This document shows, piece by piece, positions 25,467 through 36,847 of a stretch of 64,000 nucleotides of DNA (its first letter is position 1; the number at the start of each line of letters is the position of its first letter). The stretch is from contig BDGG01000007.1 of NCBI GenBank assembly GCA_001949185.1, positions 1,686,215 to 1,750,214 of the forward strand. Reading direction: 5' to 3'. The translations under genes were made by a program, and so were the position numbers. The notes beneath the pieces were generated by a model. That model saw nothing but the letters and a program-made list of their open reading frames with translations, was not told where the DNA came from and did no database searches. The stretch is from Ramazzottius varieornatus (taxonomy: Eukaryota > Tardigrada > Eutardigrada > Parachela > Ramazzottiidae).

Positions 25467-28400
25467 CTATTTGAGGGTCACCCTATGTTCTGAATAGACG
25501 GGCGCTAGACTCTTTTTGGACGACGCTTCGCCGGGTCGAATTTTGGCGTTGTGCTTGCCCAAGAGAAGCATCAGTCGACGGGGCATAAAGTATGGCTTTT
25601 GATCCGAGCCGTCATTTCTCTCGACATCTTCCACTGCAAAATCCAAACTTTAGAACGCAAACAGGGAACATTGAAACCACGAAAGTGGGATGAGGGAGAA
25701 AGACTTACGGAAGCAGATGAAGAGTGTGTCGATAGCCATCTCGTAGACCGAAAAGAAAGCTGAAGCGATGACGTAGGAACCCATTATGATTGTCTGCAAA
25801 ATAAAATATGTTGGTTTTGCCTCTTACTTCAATAAGGCATTGAACATGTTTTTCGCGTTGAAGCTAAGAGCAAGTTTTACCACAGTCGGGACCCAAATGT
25901 AGTTGAGAAGCAGGCCGGTATTATCTGTCCCGCTCGCGAAGAAAAAGTAGGCCGCCACTCCTAGCATTTGAAGAAACTTCTGAACTGGGCTTGCAATTAT
26001 CAGAAGCGTTAGTCTGTTCAAATGATGAGCGTTTTCTCAAACGCCAGCGTACCCATGATGCCGACAACCACCAGTTTGCCCATGAAGAGTAGGAAAGCCG
26101 TCACATTGTCCAGTGCTGCCACCCTGCAAGCAGTGAAAAAGCAAAGTTTGGTACCTGGACAAGGACGTCGTTTTAGTGTTCCATACCTCAAAATATTTCG
26201 GGTCAGAAGGTTGAAGGCTTTTCTAGCTGAGTCGCAAAAGTTTTTTCCGTATATCGCAATCTGTCGGAGACTTGATTATTAATATCATACGTTCTGAATA
26301 ACAGTCATGTTTTAACTGCAGGATGGGCCAGGATGTTACCAAGATGTACGCGTTGCGGTTAATGTACCGAAGGAACCGTTCCAGGCACCAACAACAGCAC
26401 GCAAAGCACCTACAAGGAATGTTTGGTCCTCTCGACTGGCAACAAGGTAGGTAAGGTTGTTATACACTTCAGTTCTGCAGCCACCACCATTCACCTTGGA
26501 CGTACTTTAACAAATATCTGACGGGAGGGTTGTCAAATTTCCTCAGTTTCTTGTCGACATTGGAGATGACATAACGAATCACCCGAATAATGGCGATAAT
26601 CAGGGAACCAAAAGCGATGGAACCGAGATGGAATCTGTTAAATAATGAGTTATCAAACGGGGTGCTTTCCACAAATTATTGAATTGTCAAACAGAAAGTA
26701 CGTGAACTGCTCAGACCAACCTACAAGTTCGTCTGAGCGATTTTGCCAGTGGCAAAGTGGGAAGATTGTGAACTTTGTCCCAGGTCCAGTACCAGGAAGC
26801 AAAGGCTCCAGCTAGGGTCATTTCTCCCAGTGCCAGCACGAAGAAGATGCCCCAAAACACACCAACAAGATTGAAGACCTTGTAGTAGATCAGCTCATTC
26901 GCCGTGGAGTACGACTTGAACTGGCAGGCCGCATCAGCGGCTGTGTCGTCAAAAACCTGAAAACATTCCAGTTATCTCTTGAAGCTAAAAAGGCAGTAGG
27001 TAAAAATCTCAGCACATTTTTACGTTGGGATCGCAGCTGTCGTTGTTGCGCTGACCAACTGTGGTGTTATCTGTAGAGTTGTAGACAACGCCCGTGACAG
27101 TACCGCATGATTGCAGATACATGGCTGTAAAAATGCCCCAGGCCAGGATAGCGCACTGCATGACAAAGGGGAAGATGGGGAAGAAGAGGGTCGATAGGGT
27201 ATCTCCAACTGCTCTGCCAAAAATCATGAAGGTATTCATCCGCATTCAGTGCAAAACAAGAAGGTCAACGACTGACCGCGAGCCCTCTTCCAGTAAAGCG
27301 ATAGCCAGCTGAATCCTGCTCCTCAAGGATAAGACGACGAGCAGAAGCACAGCCAGGAGGATAGCCAGTATGATACCAAAAGCCAGCCAAGTGTCCGGTT
27401 GCGCCATGTAACTCGACAAGTCCAGGGTCAAGCGAAACTGTGCCGACGTGCCCAGCGAGGCCTGCGCATCTTTCATCCCCGTGTACCGTTCAATGCAGAT
27501 ATAGCATCCTAATACGTGGCATGAGTAATTTCGCTCGGCGACATAATCATCCAGAAAATCTTACCATAGGACAACAAGCCGATGACGCCCAATATGGCGA
27601 CCCAGACGGCGACACCAGAAATGTAGCGCATAACGATAATCCATAGGAAGGCCAGGATCATGGCGCCAACGAAGCCTCTGAAAACAGGTTCATTACGAAA
27701 TATATTGGCATGTTCATTCCGATGCCAACGGATAGGCCGATAAGGTGACGTGGACCTACATGGTAATTGCCCACCAAGAAGCTCGGTAATCTCTGGCTAC
27801 GTTCTCTAACGCAAGCTCGGTTTTCATCAATGTCATAAGCCAATAAGATCCGCTGACGATATCGGTGGTGCTTGGTAGACCTGGTGCGCCACCGGAAGTG
27901 ACATTGATAGTGTCAGTGGCGTTTTGCGTCTGGTTCAGGCCATCGTCATCGGTATGATTGTGGGCGATGCCGGGTATACAGCGACCATTGACTTCACCGC
28001 TGTCCAAATAGTAGGATGTACACTTTTGGGCCGCCACGTAGCTCGTCAGAACCTGCGGGAAACCTTAGGGATAAACCTCGTAACAGGGTTCCACTTCAGG
28101 GGTTTGTGAAAAAGAGTACAACCAACTTGATAAGTCATAGCTTGTGAAAGATCGACGTCATCTTGACAAATCAGCTGCTTCTTGTCATCGTCGCTTAACA
28201 GGCTTTTGTAACTTAGTTGCAGGTACGAAAAGGAGGTGTTGGGGCAGTTAGAGACGCAGATGGACGGGGTGGGACAGCCGCTGACTAAGACGCTGGGACC
28301 CAAGCACATCGTCAAGTCAAAGTAGAACAAGTATGGGCGCTGACTGCAACGACCATAATATTACGTCAACAGGTCAGATATTTCCAGGCTAAAATAAAGT

Positions 28401-29022
28401 GAAAAGCGTTGGACTTACACCATGTTACCTTTACCGCATATTTCCCCGTGAGAATTTGTGGGTCGAAGTATCCTTTCGAGATCTCCATTTGTAAAAGCTA
28501 GCATCAAACACTATCACACTAAGGGGGGCTACCACACCATAATCATTTGTTGAAGCATTGAGTACCGTAAACTCCAACGAAGGCCCAGAAAGCCAAGAAG
28601 GCCACGAAGAGCAGCAAGCAAACGACATCAGTGCAGGTCCTGCAGGACAAGTGGGCGTTGAGCTAAGGACACGAGGTAACTAATACAGGCAGGGCATACC
28701 GTGTCGAACTCTTCATTGGCCCATTGAAGTCGACGTCAGGTACCGCAAACGATCGCCTTTCTAAGGAAGAACATACAGTGAAAATACTCTTTGTGTATTT
28801 CAAAAGTTTTCAGCACGAGAAAAGATTTCTTCAAGGTCCAGTGAATTACCTACTGTTGGGAGAAGCAGGATCGTTCTCAAAGATTTTCGATCTGACCAAA
28901 ATGGGGACGGTCTTTTGCTGGTTCAAAAGTGGGGTATCCGCAGGCCGTGGTTCAGCTTCACTTCCGTCGAGAAATTCTCGCCTTTGTCCTGATGGCGTGC
29001 CGGATTTGGTATCGTCCGCCAT
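25467..29022 (-). CDS. Choline transporter-like protein, SLC44 family (gene 1)
   Basis: Ten-TM plasma or organelle membrane protein of the CTL family, which carries choline and in some members ethanolamine or thiamine pyrophosphate. About 15 short exons on the minus strand. The start at 29022 ([17 protein letters not shown]) begins a polar cytosolic tail. Ordered blocks: [11 protein letters not shown] (near 28700), [19 protein letters not shown] (28560-28640), [19 protein letters not shown] (28440-28500), [17 protein letters not shown] with [13 protein letters not shown] (28124-28330), a large extracellular loop with N-T/S sites (27756-28060), [16 protein letters not shown] (27566-27676), then [111 protein letters not shown], and [15 protein letters not shown] before the stop at 25467. 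All match SLC44 in order. Confidence 0.92.
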
Positions 29023-29423
29023 CTTCCAAAAACAGCGTGACACACAATGACTCAAATATTCAGGTATCAGTGATATTATCAAGCTGCTGGAGAATTTTAG
29101 TTAGCTCATGATTGGCTTCGAGCACACCAGGAAACTTGCTGTTTGGCTATCTAGGAAAGATGAGGTTAATGTAAGCGAGAGCATCCTTGGAACTTAAAGC
29201 TTGCGGATGAGACGTTCCACTTGGCAACACAGAGCAGGTCTGCGAACCGAAAGCCGCAGACCGTCGTGTTTGCGGCTTTTTGACATTCTGTGTCGTAGTA
29301 TTTCCTTCCAGTTTCTTCTTGTTCTGTCTGGATTTGTAATAGTTCAACAGTCTTTAACTTGTACTAGTGCTGCTCATTTGATCTTTCGCCGTCCGCACCT
29401 ACTAGCCTTGGCAGGACGTGAAT
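29023..29423. other. Divergent promoter, SLC44 gene 1 and Ly6-like gene
   Basis: 400 bp between head-to-head genes. No coding exon seen and no obvious TATA box. Confidence 0.4.
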
Positions 29424-30354
29424 ATGAAACGCTCGACGCTGACCATCCTCGCCTTGACTGCGGTCTTTTCGATAGGTAAGCCGGCAGCATTCCAAAGTTT
29501 TGGCTTTCGTACTAACTTTGTGATGACTTACTTTAACGAGTTTGATTTTTACCGAAAGAGCATCAGTTTATTACGAGTTTAAGTCGTGAACTTGGTCGTA
29601 CGCAAACAAAGTCGATGCATTCGGTTTTCCAAGTGGGGCATGATTTTTGTCATTAACACGGGAAACATAGCGCCACTCAAACCAACGATCTTGTGTGATG
29701 TATTTTATGTACGATTATTAGATTATTAGACTGTTTGAAGTGAGATTATCGATTTCCGCTGATCCACCTGGAGGATAACTGATGGTTGGTCGGTGGTACT
29801 TTTAGGCTCGGTTTACGCCCTGAAATGTTGGGAATGCCAGAAGGATAGAGGGGACGCTGGGAGCGCCATTGACAAGAATGTTGGCAAGCCTGTCAGCGAC
29901 TTTTTCGCCCCCAAAAAGCGCGCACTAGATGGACAGCAAATCTCTGACGGAGCGGCAAACGCCGGCAACACCGTCGGAAACGTCTTCTCGGGAAGTGTGA
30001 GAGAAGGCTGCACGATGGAACCCTTTACAGGGAAAGAGATTCCCGAGAAAGAGTGTAGTGTGGGACAGAAAGTTTGTTACAAAGAGATCGTCAAAGGCAA
30101 CTCAAGTAAGCATTGTCTTTTGTGACATCTTATGAAGGTGACGGTGTTTCACGATGGTTTTGTTGTCTGCAGTAAAAGTGACGCGCATGTGCGCCACTTG
30201 GGTGGGAGAGAAGAAGTGCAGCAAGTCGACAAACAGCAATAAAGACGAGGTGACGCAGTGTTACTGCGAAGGTGACAAGTGCAACGCGGCGGGCTCCTTG
30301 TCCAGCTTTGTTAGCCTACTGATCCTTTTTTCCTTTACTACAATCATCTTTTAA
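29424..30354 (+). CDS. Ly6/uPAR (three-finger) GPI-anchored protein
   Basis: Three exons: 29424-29475, 29806-30105, 30173-30354 (177 aa). A signal peptide (MKRSTLTILALTAVFS) is followed by ALKCWECQ, the classic LU-domain start. Further cysteines come in REGCTMEP, KECSVGQKVCYKEI, RMCATW and KKCSK, and the domain ends in TQCYCEGDKCNAA, the CxC-x4-CN box that closes LU domains. A hydrophobic C-terminus (SFVSLLILFSFTTIIF) fits a GPI signal. A 50-residue insertion rich in Ala, Gly and Asn sits between the second and third cysteines. Intron 1 holds a diverged 51-bp palindrome. Invertebrate members act in septate junctions, sleep or channel modulation; the specific role here is unknown. Confidence 0.85.
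29629..29679. repeat. 51-bp imperfect palindrome, copy 3 (diverged)
   Basis: Left arm CCAAGTGGGGCATG, right arm AGCGCCACTCA, with ACGGG where the others have ACCGG. It is still 51 bp and lies in intron 1 of the Ly6-like gene. Confidence 0.55.
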
Positions 30355-31068
30355 CGCCTGCTCATCCACGCAAACTTTAATTAAGGTTTTAAAACGGCCT
30401 GACATTACATGTACCAGTACAGCTCTTCCCATGAGAGCTTTCCTTTGTATTGGTTAGTCCGCGCTGGCGAACCCTGGTCATGGACACTTGTCCCCTGTTC
30501 GACAGCGCTACCTGATCGATCCACCCATGCACCCACCCACCAACTCTTACAGGAATTTTACTGTGTTGAAGTGACATTTAGCGCTACCGAGGCTCTCTTA
30601 CAGTCAACTCTTTTATGGCACCATAAAGTCTAGTCGAAACCTCCCGCTGGCATTTGCAAGGACGATGCCAAACCCAAGGACCGATATTGAATATTGAGAA
30701 CGGCCTCGTTTCGATGCTGCTTTATGCCCTGTTGATGTTGGTTATGCTTCATTTTCGATAGTGAAAGAGCGATAGCATGTCCACGTCCCAGGAGGGATCA
30801 GTTATGGATTTCCAGAATGTGATCCGCAAGCTTGATGGGAGAACATCTTTCGATAGTGTGATACCGGGGTGACTTTCAGTTGCTCATACGAGTGGGATCC
30901 TTTAGGCCGAAGGTTTTGAAGATGTTTGCCTTGTTGATGTTTGCAGAGGATGTTGGTGAACACCTGCCGTTAATCACACTCATCCCACGATTAATCCATG
31001 TGTGAGAGTGAAGGCTAAAAGATAGCTGGGTCGAAATTGATTTGTCGGGGGGTCTTGGAGTCTTAATC
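30355..31068. other. Intergenic, Ly6-like gene to GPCR
   Basis: About 700 bp with no supported gene. Short open frames on both strands look random. Confidence 0.45.
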
Positions 31069-32356
31069 ATGAACGACAGCGTGGACAACGAGACGGAAGT
31101 CTACAAGTGGGCTTTCGGACCGACTATCAGCGGTCTGCTCATTGCCGACACTACCCTGTCCGTTTCCTTTTCCGTCCTAGTCAACTCCATCATCATCATA
31201 GCCGTCATAACAGACTCCAAACTTCACCACAATAAATTTTGGTATGGTCTGAGTTTGGCTGTGGCAGATCTGATTGGGACGTTGAATCTGGGCTTTGGCT
31301 GTTATAACATCTTGTACGATGGTTGGCCTGTTCAGAACCGTCCTTTATGCAAATTTTGGAGCTGCATTGATTTCACCAGTGGGCTGATTGCCAGCTTGAC
31401 CATCGCCTTGATCTCTTTCGACCAGTACAAGCTGGTGCGTTACCCCGATATTTATGAACAAGAGGAAACTGGCCGAAGGGTGGCTGGACGAATTATCTCC
31501 GTGTGGATTTTCGCCATCTTGTTCTATTTTCCACCCGTCATCTTTTGGGACATGGTAGTGGGCTATTCGGTGGTGGCCATTGATCAGTGTGATCCGGAAT
31601 TCAAGGAAGTTTTCTGGGCGACGGTCTTCCAATCCGTCGTCGAGTTCTTCATCCCTTTCACCGTTATCCTGGTCTATAATTACAAGTTGATCAAATTCAT
31701 AAGAGGGCAACTGTCCAAAGTCCATTATTTGAAACAAGAACTGAAGAAAGTTCCGCGGGAAAGTACCATCTTCACAAGTGAGTGGGTGGTCGGCAGGCTT
31801 CCTCCAGTTCATCTAGCAGGGCCCAATTCCGAACTCCGAAGATATTTGACAACGTATCTCTACTCGTAACTGAAGCCTTTCTTTATTGTGGTTGTAGTGA
31901 ACTCGGCGGAACATGAGAAGATTGAAGCGCGCATATTCGAGCGGGAGCGGATAAAGGAGGAAATTCGCTCCATTGATGTGGGACGGAAGAACGCCAGGAG
32001 CCTCATTATCCTGGTTCTTCTCTTCTTCTGCGTCTGGTTCCCCTGGGAAGTTATCGGCAACCTGGTGGAACCCATTTGTAAATGCACCCCCGATGACCTC
32101 TATCAGGCCGTTTACTGGCTCAACTACCACCTCGTCGTAAGTGATAAAGTGTCGCTCCATCATGTCCTTTCTCAAAGCATTCGCTGCTCTTTCGTTTCAG
32201 GTGGTCAACGCAATCGTCTACGGACTGACTGTCCAACGTGTTCGCTACCACATCAAGCGTCTTTTCGTCGGTTGCGCCTCGACCTTTTTCCGGAAAACTT
32301 CCCATAGACCCAAAGAAGCCTCCAAGTCCACCGTTACTCCTAGTCGCGAGCAGTGA
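31069..32356 (+). CDS. Rhodopsin-class amine-type GPCR (histamine H3/muscarinic-like), DQY variant
   Basis: Seven-TM receptor, 367 aa, exons 31069-31777, 31898-32136, 32201-32356. The N-terminus has two N-glycosylation sites (MNDSVDNETE). TM1 has VNSIIIIAV (N1.50) and TM2 has SLAVADLIG (D2.50). TM3 contains CIDFTSGLIASLTIALISF, with the amine-binding Asp at 3.32. Helix 3 ends DQY rather than the canonical DRY. TM4 SVWIFAILFYFPPVIFWD resembles H3 and muscarinic receptors, TM5 is FFIPFTVILVYNYKLI, TM6 is LFFCVWFPWEV with the W-x-P motif (W6.48 position), and TM7 is NAIVYG in place of NPxxY. The third loop is short (about 60 residues, basic). D3.32 points to a biogenic amine ligand, but which one cannot be read from sequence. 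Confidence 0.88.
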
Positions 32357-33211
32357 AATGGAGCGCCGTCGTTGGCTTTATTCCCCGTAATCCAATCAGG
32401 AAATCGCAAGCCTCATTTTATCATCTGAATTAGTTACTATGATCTTGTGCGAGATGGATTTACAAATGCAGCATCTCTCAATGGATGCTGTTTGTTGCAG
32501 GAGCTGGTCTTGACACTTCTGCCTCACTTCCGGTTGGTGGAAGGTCACATCACGCATACACTTGCGATCTCATTTGCATCTCTTTCCGGTTAACGGAGCG
32601 ATAGCAACATTACCCGGGCCCTCACGAAGCCCCAGTGCGCCATTTCGAACACCACACTGTCGATGTGGTGTTTGAAGTCGGCAGAGAGTCATGTGCCTTG
32701 CGTGCCCTTCCTCGATCAGCTGGTAAAGCTAGAGTATACTTGGCTTCATTGCCATTGATGTTTGAGCGCTCTTTCCTTTCGGGCTAGTATAATTAGATTC
32801 ACCACTTGAGCAGCCAGCAGTCAGCAGCTCTTCACTTCATTTTTAGAAACAGTGGGGCTGTTGTACAACACCGTTATGTCGAAGTTGGACGCAGGCGGCT
32901 GATCAATGTGATCATGAACCAGCCAACTTAGCAGCGCTAGCCAGCTCAAGCGGAAAGAACTCGAGACGCTCGAGTGCGAATAGGCCTGAAACAATGTGCC
33001 AGACATCCGATATGCTCCTCGGGCCTTCACTCTTGAAAACACTAGTATTTGACGTCAATAAGATTGATTAAAATCCTGGACGGTCATCTTCATATTGCCC
33101 TGGGAGATTAAAGCAGTCTTTGCCGCTGATGAAGGTTGCGAAAGCCAGGTTTCTATTGATTAGTGGTGGCTGACGTCGGCGCGTCAGCTGCTTTGTCCGC
33201 TCGATGCAACC
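32357..33211. other. Intergenic, GPCR to ANKRD29
   Basis: About 850 bp without a supported gene. A 13-bp-arm hairpin lies at 32645-32677. An upstream TATA-like element is not evident. Confidence 0.45.
32645..32677. repeat. Hairpin with 13-nt arms
   Basis: TTCGAACACCACA and TGTGGTGTTTGAA pair around a 7-nt loop with one G-T pair. Its sequence does not match the 51-bp family. Confidence 0.65.
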
Positions 33212-34795
33212 ATGTCGCTCAAGGTAAGTCATAAGCCCACTTGTTTACTGAAGCGCCTAGCTCTATTGTTTTTGCCCGTGGTTGTGGACGAGGGCAAATA
33301 GTCCGTTGGGGGCTTTTCACTGTGAACAACACCTGCCATTGTTATTGCAGATAGAATCGCCCTACGATCACATGCTGCATCTGGCCGCACTACAGGGCAA
33401 CCTGGGCAAGTTGCGGCTGGTTCTGGACAGCGGTCGCGTCCATATCGACGTCCAAGATGCGGTAGGCAGTTATGGTCATGCTGCTCTTTGTTGTCACTCG
33501 GTTGTCATCATGCTCTTCTGGTAGGATGGAACGACGCCTTTGATGCTGGCGGCGGCCAACAATCACGTGACCTGCCTGCGGGAGCTCTTGGAACACGGCG
33601 CTGATATCAACGCTCAACGACATGTAAGCGCTGACTTCCACTCGACTTCAGATTTGGAAGCAAGAGCTTTCTCTTTATTGAACTGGCAATGCGGAGAAAC
33701 CTTTTTCTCCCTTGTTACTATGTATGACGTTTCACATGGCTGGCTGCTAATATGCCTCGTCCTTTTGCAGACTTCCGGCGCCAGTGCACTGTATTATGCG
33801 GCCCAAAATGGGCACCTTGAAGTGCTAAAGTGGCTGATCAAGCTGGGCGCCGATCTCAACTTGTCCACTCACGTAAGATAATTTCGCTAATTTGTTTGCA
33901 TGGAGGTTCCCGCTGTCGAATTCTTATCCAACGGGCTAGAATCCGTGGTCCCATCGTGGGAGGTTTTGACAGCCTGCACAGCAGGTCGATTTGAAGGTCG
34001 CCCGACGCCCATGCCTGTTAGGTTATCGCAATGTCGACTGGAGCGACCCAGCGCCAAAGTTCCAATATTGCGATAAGATTACGCCAGAGATGGTGTTGAA
34101 GGAATTTGTCATGGCTGTTTGTTGTTGTTAGGAGGGAAGTACGGCCTTTGTCGTTGCCTGTCACAGCAATCAGCTGGACGTTGCCCAATATTTGTTTGAA
34201 GAGGGCGCTGATGTCAACATCCGTATTGCCGTAAGTTACGGTATAAAATCATGAACGCGTCCAATGGAGATGCCGCCAGCCTTTCGAATAACTTTTGAAA
34301 TAACAGGACGGCAGTACGGCCCTTTTTCTGGCGGCCCAAGAAGGCCACCTCCATGTTGTCCATTTCCTGCTAAAGATCGGCGCTGACACCAACGTACAAC
34401 GGAAAGACGGCACTAGCCCGCTGTGGATGGCCTGTCAGCAAGGCCACAGCGAGGTGGTCAAGCTCTTGCTGGAGCACCAGGCCGACGCCGACTGTCCACG
34501 AGCAGACGGCGCCACTCCGCTCTTCAAAGCTGCTCAAAAGGGCCACTTGGCCATCTGCCGGATGCTGTTACAACACAGGCCGCGGCTGGGTCTGCTGGAC
34601 AACGGCATCGCGGTCCTGCACGCTGCGGTCAGTAAGGGCCGAACCGATGTCTGTTTGTTCTTGTGCCAGAACGGTGCTGATGCCCTTCTCTGTGATAGCC
34701 ATGGCCAAAACTCTCTAGATATCGCACTGGCTAATAATGACTTGCTTTTACACACGCTCCTCCAAGAAGTCTCCTCAAAGCCGCGGACAGTTTGA
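33212..34795 (+). CDS. ANKRD29: Ankyrin repeat protein, ANKRD29 ortholog
   Basis: 303-aa protein made almost wholly of ankyrin repeats; molecular role not established in the family. Exons 33212-33223 (four codons, MSLK), 33351-33461, 33525-33623, 33771-33872, 34132-34230, 34307-34795. Exons 3-5 are each about 99-102 nt and encode one repeat apiece, so every intron falls at a repeat boundary. Repeats read HMLHLAALQGNLGKLRLVLD, TTPLMLAAANNHVTCLRELL, SALYYAAQNGHLEVLKWLI, STAFVVACHSNQLDVAQYL, STALFLAAQEGHLHVVHFLL, TSPLWMACQQGHSEVVKLLL, ATPLFKAAQKGHLAICRMLL and IAVLHAAVSKGRTDVCLFL. Length and repeat order match human ANKRD29 (about 300 aa), including the SGRV start and the GLLDNG-like loop. AATAAA at 34897-34902. 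Confidence 0.88.
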
Positions 34796-35112
34796 AATGA
34801 GATTTCCCGCGCTCAAAGGGTTTTCGTCCATGAAGAGGCCCTTTTCATCACCTAAGAAACAGGCCTCGTAAATTGCTCACCAACATACCCGGAGAAAATA
34901 AATGAATGACATTAATTATAGGCCATTCCAAACTTACCAAACAAGCCGCTCAAGCTGGTTCATACGTTGTTGATTTATGGGTAAAATCTTTTTGGAAGAA
35001 GTGCCCACGTCTCTGAACAAGGTTGCTTGTTGATGCTATCGATACTTTTGCCAGACATTTCCATCGGCGTATTTTGGGCGCTGCAAAAAGAACAAGAGCT
35101 CTTTGACATTAT
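34796..35112. other. Intergenic, ANKRD29 3'UTR to kinase promoter
   Basis: Short spacer holding AATAAA at 34897-34902. Nothing else seen. Confidence 0.45.
34897..34902 (+). terminator. Polyadenylation signal AATAAA, ANKRD29
   Basis: Canonical hexamer about 100 nt past the ANKRD29 stop. Confidence 0.55.
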
Positions 35113-35256
35113 AAGCGATCGCTAATTTTGGTGGGAGTGGATGGCTGCCGAGCTGAAGGTTGGGAAACGTGGCAAACGCATCCAAAGCGATCGCTAATTT
35201 TGGTGGGAGTGGATGGCTGCCGAGCTGAAGGTTGGGAAACGTGGCAAACGCATCCA
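35113..35256 (+). repeat. 72-bp tandem duplication including a start codon
   Basis: Bases 35113-35184 and 35185-35256 are two copies with a period of exactly 72 bp and no mismatches seen by eye. Each copy holds the same ATG and the MAAELKVGKRGKRI codons. The second copy runs on into the kinase gene; the first stops after 18 codons. Confidence 0.92.
35141..35197 (+). CDS. Upstream ORF (18 codons) created by the tandem duplication
   Basis: Starts at the duplicated ATG, encodes MAAELKVGKRGKRIQSDR and stops at the TAA inside the second copy, 15 nt before the main start. If transcribed it would act as an upstream ORF that competes for initiation with the kinase start at 35213. Confidence 0.5.
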   Translation: MAAELKVGKRGKRIQSDR

Positions 35257-36847
35257 CTTCAATGCTCTGGCAGCAGACGGCAAAACAGCCCTACCGGAAG
35301 TTGTCTACCATATCTTCAAGTCTATGGGCACCGGTCAGTCTTCACTTGTGTATCCTTTTCCACGACAAGTGTTTTCTAGGTCTTGGGAGCATGTGTGTGG
35401 AAGGGAATACCGATGGTTGGTGTTGATTAGCCTTTTGTATGTAGGTTCATTTGGCAGTTCAGAGGTGTTCAAAACAGAGCGGGGTAATATGAAGGGAGAA
35501 ATTCGTGCCATTAAGCGCATCGAGCACACCCACCAACCCCATGATTCGCGTCTTCGGCAAACTCGCCACGAGATCAACGTCTTTTCCACCCTGTCCGATT
35601 CCGGCATAACACTCAGCTCGCAAAGCGTCGTCCAGTTCTACTCGTATGCTTCCGTGACGGAAGGGACGCTCCTCTGTCTGGAATTCTGCGCGGGTCGGAC
35701 CCTGTTGGATCTGTACGACCAGTCGGAGATTCCGCTAGCTTTGCTCTCCATCAGGGAGATTGCCCGCCAACTGGCCACCGCCCTCTCCTTCCTCCACACC
35801 CACTTCATCCTTCACCTGGACGTCAGGCTCTCCAACATTCTCCTGGCTCAACCCTGTCAGATTAATCATGTCGAAGCATCACCGAAGAATTCGGGGAGAG
35901 TTCTCTTCCAAGTCGTCAGTCAGCCGCAGATAAGGCTAACCGGCTTCCGCTATTGCAGACTGTATAAAGGTACGTGGCCGGTTAATCTTTTAGCCCAATA
36001 TTAGCCCACTATTCGAAAACTCGCACAGGTTTGTGCCCGGCACGGACCTGTCCGGCATTCTCGTAGAAAAAAGGCGGATGAAACTCTTGAGCTTACGTAC
36101 TTACTTTGTTGCGATAATTAGTAAACCCTCTAAGCAATACTCTCAACGTACTTTACAGTAATGTTCTCTTCCGCGATAGGTGTTCAGTTGCCCGTGCAGG
36201 TGTCCGACGGTCTTCCACCCGCTTCGATGGCGCACGCTGCACCGGAAGTGAACCTCTGTCCCTACTCTTCGGAGAGCGGCGACCTCGGTGGCCTCCCCGT
36301 GTCCGATACCTGGTGCTTGGGCTCAACGCTGGCTAGTCTCTACCTCACTGACAACATCTTTGAGCCCGACAACGACATTGAGACGGAAGTGGAGACGGAA
36401 ACGCCCAACGACAGTAGCGAGACGACGCCCTCCGAAGAGCCTGCCCTCAACAGTCAACACGCCTTCGACCTGTACCAACAACTAAATAAAACCCAGTGGA
36501 TACTCAACCAGCACATTCAGTATAAACCTCTGAAAAGTGCCATGGATGAATGTCTCGATATAGCCAGGACGGCCACCACTTTCACCGACCGACACTTTGT
36601 GACGGACAGTGATCGGCTAGCTACGCAACACCGACCACTAGACGATGTCGACTTGGAAGTATATCCTCATGAGGGTAAAGCCTTCACTGATCTTTTCTTC
36701 GATTTAATACAGAATATGTTTCAGTATAACCCTCATCTAAGGAAGGATGTCAGTGAACTGCTAAGTAAACATCCCTTCTTTACCACACGGCCTGAAGAGA
36801 TGCCCGGAAACAATCCGGGAAATTCAGCCAAACGGCGGAAGCGCTAA
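35213..36847 (+). CDS. Divergent protein kinase, probable pseudokinase
   Basis: 444 aa, exons 35213-35333, 35445-35969, 36159-36847. The ATP loop is GTGSFGSSEVFK, restored across intron 1, and the VAIK lysine is present in IRAIKRIEH. The catalytic loop reads HLDVRLSNILL: the Asp and Asn are kept, but HRD is HLD and the usual Lys is Arg. The DFG position is a degenerate TGF in RLTGFRYCRLYK, so the Mg-binding Asp appears to be lost. APE (HAAPEV) and the F-helix D-x-W (SDTWCLGS) remain. A long acidic Glu/Thr insert (DIETEVETETPNDSSET) follows, and a basic NLS-like end, SAKRRKR, closes it. HLD plus SNILL is reminiscent of the Mos kinase loop, but overall identity looks low and I do not assign a family. 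AATAAA at 36887. Confidence 0.75.

Noticed and set aside
30184-30210. GTGCGCCACTTGG in Ly6-like exon 3 as a sixth 51-bp palindrome
   Set aside because: The left arm and ACCGG core are absent at the expected spacing, and the segment is coding.
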